A stretch of DNA of 16,697 nucleotides, from NCBI GenBank assembly GCA_937875295.1, contig CALLXS010000076.1, positions 1 through 16,697 on the forward strand, in the 5' to 3' direction. The position numbers and the translations under genes were made by a program. The notes beneath the pieces are model-generated. The model was not told the DNA's origin and did no database searches. It saw only the letters and a program-made list of their open reading frames with translations. How positions within the stretch are numbered: the stretch's first letter is position 1; every line of letters begins with the position of its first letter. This document shows, one piece after another, positions 15,369 to 16,697 of the stretch. Source of the DNA: an uncultured bacterium. GTDB taxonomy: Bacteria; Bacteroidota; Ignavibacteria; Kapaibacteriales; UBA2268.

Positions 15369-16601
15369 TTGAATATTTATACAGACATTATATTAGTAGG
15401 AATTTTTATTAATTTTTTGAATTATTTAATAGCAACAATGTGCAATTTTCATAATTTGAAATCGCCAAGCTATAATAGAGCAAAAGATTATTACTCATAT
15501 ATAGATTTTAGAAAAATGACTCTATATTCTAAATCTCGTTCTAGAGCTGAGGTTGTTTTTATTTTTTTATCTATTATGGGTTTGTTGTTTTTTTGGATGT
15601 TTGAGGGTTTCAGGTTACTTGATGAATTTGTACGTTCTTTTAATATTAATTTTATAGTAGAAAGTATAATTTATATATTAGTAATTTTTTCTTTTTTCAT
15701 TCTTTTGCTGTTAATTTACGATATATATATTAATTTCTATCTCGATAAGAAATATAGAATTTCTCGAATGAATGTAATAGAATTTGCTAAATCTAAATTT
15801 AAAAGATTTGCAATTTATTACTTAAACGCATTAATAATTTTATCATCGCTTTTCTTTTTTAATCATTATTTCGGTTATGATTTTTGGTGGGCATTTTGGT
15901 TATTTGCATCTATAATTATTATTTTATACGATTATTTATATCCTTTCATTTACTTGTATTTTTTAAATAAAGTTAAAAATGAAATAACTCCGGAATTAAG
16001 AAATAAAATTTTACAATTTTGCGATGAAATTGATTTTCCAATATCAAATATAAATGTATTCGAAAGTTCTAGAAAGACCAATAGATTAAATGCTTTCTTT
16101 GCTGGGTTTGGAAAAAGCAAGAATATTATAATTAGTGATAACATTATTAACAATTTCACTGATAGCGAAATATTAGCCGTAATCGGACACGAAGCAGGCC
16201 ATTATAAATTAAAGCACAATATAAAGAATGTTATTTTATCAATTATTTTGTTGGGATTTATATTATTTTTATTTAGAATTCTAATAGATAATATTGAGAT
16301 ATTTAATTCATTTTATGTTTATAATATTAGTTTTTATGTAGGAATAGTCCTTTATACTATTCTTTTATCCATATTATTTATTATAATATCTCCATTATTA
16401 AATAATTATCTTCGCTCACACGAGACACAAGCAGATACATTTTCATATTTACATACTAAAAACAAATCTGCACTAATTTCTGCTATAAAGAAAATATATA
16501 TAATCAATTTATATAATCCTGTTCCACATCCTTATTATGTTTTCTTTTATTATAAGAGAAATCCAGCAGAAGAGAGGATAAAAATAATTGAGAACTTATA
16601 A
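15369..16601 (+). CDS. M48 membrane metalloprotease, Ste24/CAAX protease-like
   Basis: 410 residues from a TTG start. The first in-frame ATG (15438) would remove the hydrophobic helix DIILVGIFINFLNYLIAT, which is the expected first membrane segment of Ste24-type proteins, so TTG is preferred; the frame is closed by TAA at 15339-15341. Membrane helices lie near 6-23, 62-82, 95-119, 148-168, 171-199, 284-305 and 320-342. Zinc site: HEAGH at 274-278 and the third ligand Glu352 in HETQAD, followed by HPYYVFFYYKRNPAEERI, all as in bacterial Ste24 homologues. Yeast Ste24 cleaves prenylated CAAX peptides; bacteria lack that substrate, and the bacterial enzymes are thought to help membrane-protein quality control. 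The catalytic residues are intact. It is a single gene between a terminator and the tRNA. Confidence 0.9.
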   Translation: MNIYTDIILVGIFINFLNYLIATMCNFHNLKSPSYNRAKDYYSYIDFRKMTLYSKSRSRAEVVFIFLSIMGLLFFWMFEGFRLLDEFVRSFNINFIVESIIYILVIFSFFILLLLIYDIYINFYLDKKYRISRMNVIEFAKSKFKRFAIYYLNALIILSSLFFFNHYFGYDFWWAFWLFASIIIILYDYLYPFIYLYFLNKVKNEITPELRNKILQFCDEIDFPISNINVFESSRKTNRLNAFFAGFGKSKNIIISDNIINNFTDSEILAVIGHEAGHYKLKHNIKNVILSIILLGFILFLFRILIDNIEIFNSFYVYNISFYVGIVLYTILLSILFIIISPLLNNYLRSHETQADTFSYLHTKNKSALISAIKKIYIINLYNPVPHPYYVFFYYKRNPAEERIKIIENL

Positions 16602-16622
16602 AATTGATATTAAAAGTCATTA

Positions 16623-16695
16623 GCCACTTTAGCTCAGAAGGTAGAGCAGCTGAATCGTAATCAGCAGGTCGGGGGTTCGATTCCGTCAAGTGGCT
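16623..16695 (+). tRNA. tRNA-Thr, anticodon CGT
   Basis: A cloverleaf can be drawn: acceptor GCCACTT (16623-16629) with AAGTGGC (16688-16694), D stem GCTC/GAGC (16632-16635 and 16644-16647), anticodon stem GCTGA/TCAGC (16649-16653 and 16661-16665), loop ATCGTAA with anticodon CGT (16656-16658), and T loop TTCGATT (16676-16682). Oddities: the T stem GGGGG/CCGTC has a central G-G mismatch and a G-T pair, and position 32 is A instead of a pyrimidine. CCA does not appear to be encoded (CTCA follows the acceptor's GG). It lies 21 bases after the protease stop and reaches almost to the window end. Confidence 0.85.
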
Positions 16696-16697
16696 CA

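Noticed and set aside
16504..16689. Minus-strand frame across the tRNA
   Set aside because: It overlaps the tRNA and the protease end and has no protein-like features.

Overview
The window joins two unlike pieces of DNA. Bases 1 to about 855 have mixed composition (29 G+C in the 60 bases 661-720), use codons such as CTG, CGC and GGC, and carry the 3' part of an HlyD-type membrane fusion protein followed by a purine-rich ribosome binding site of Gram-positive style. From about 860 to the end the DNA is very AT-rich (9 G+C in the 60 bases 1381-1440), prefers TTA, AGA and AAA codons, has almost no Shine-Dalgarno sequences and shows TAnnTTTG promoter boxes. This second part fits the Bacteroidota/FCB group, possibly an Ignavibacteria- or Kapabacteria-like lineage; the group is inferred from gene content and promoter style, not proven. 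The simplest reading is that the window is an assembly chimera, with a short Firmicutes-like (Lachnospiraceae-like) fragment attached to an FCB contig.

Layout: 1-843 HlyD-like protein (5' partial). 855-1856 receiver plus histidine kinase, missing the front half of its receiver domain because the junction falls inside the gene. 1980-3548 a protein with four S1 RNA-binding domains, with its own promoter and a strong terminator shared with the convergent gene that follows. 8609-3635 (minus strand) a compact four-gene unit: NatA-like ABC ATPase, NatB-like permease, a small membrane-anchored protein of unknown function, and a TonB-dependent receptor. 8777-9943 M20 amidohydrolase, diverging from the ABC unit. 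10032-14193 a plus-strand run of TPR lipoprotein, PAS/histidine kinase and short-chain dehydrogenase with short gaps. 14298-15230 an exported protein with beta-barrel features and an elaborate terminator. 15369-16601 a Ste24-like M48 membrane protease with a TTG start. 16623-16695 a tRNA-Thr(CGT) at the window edge with a weak T stem.

The genes suggest a Gram-negative cell with outer-membrane uptake (TonB receptor), ABC-2 export, lipoprotein scaffolding and two-component signalling. No CRISPR array, insertion sequence, phage gene, toxin-antitoxin pair or recognisable defence system was seen. No stretch longer than 300 bases lacks a gene. I did not find a convincing new biological system. The most promising unexplained items are the small protein coupled to the ABC/TonB unit and the unassigned exported protein at 14298-15230; the most consequential observation is the chimeric junction.
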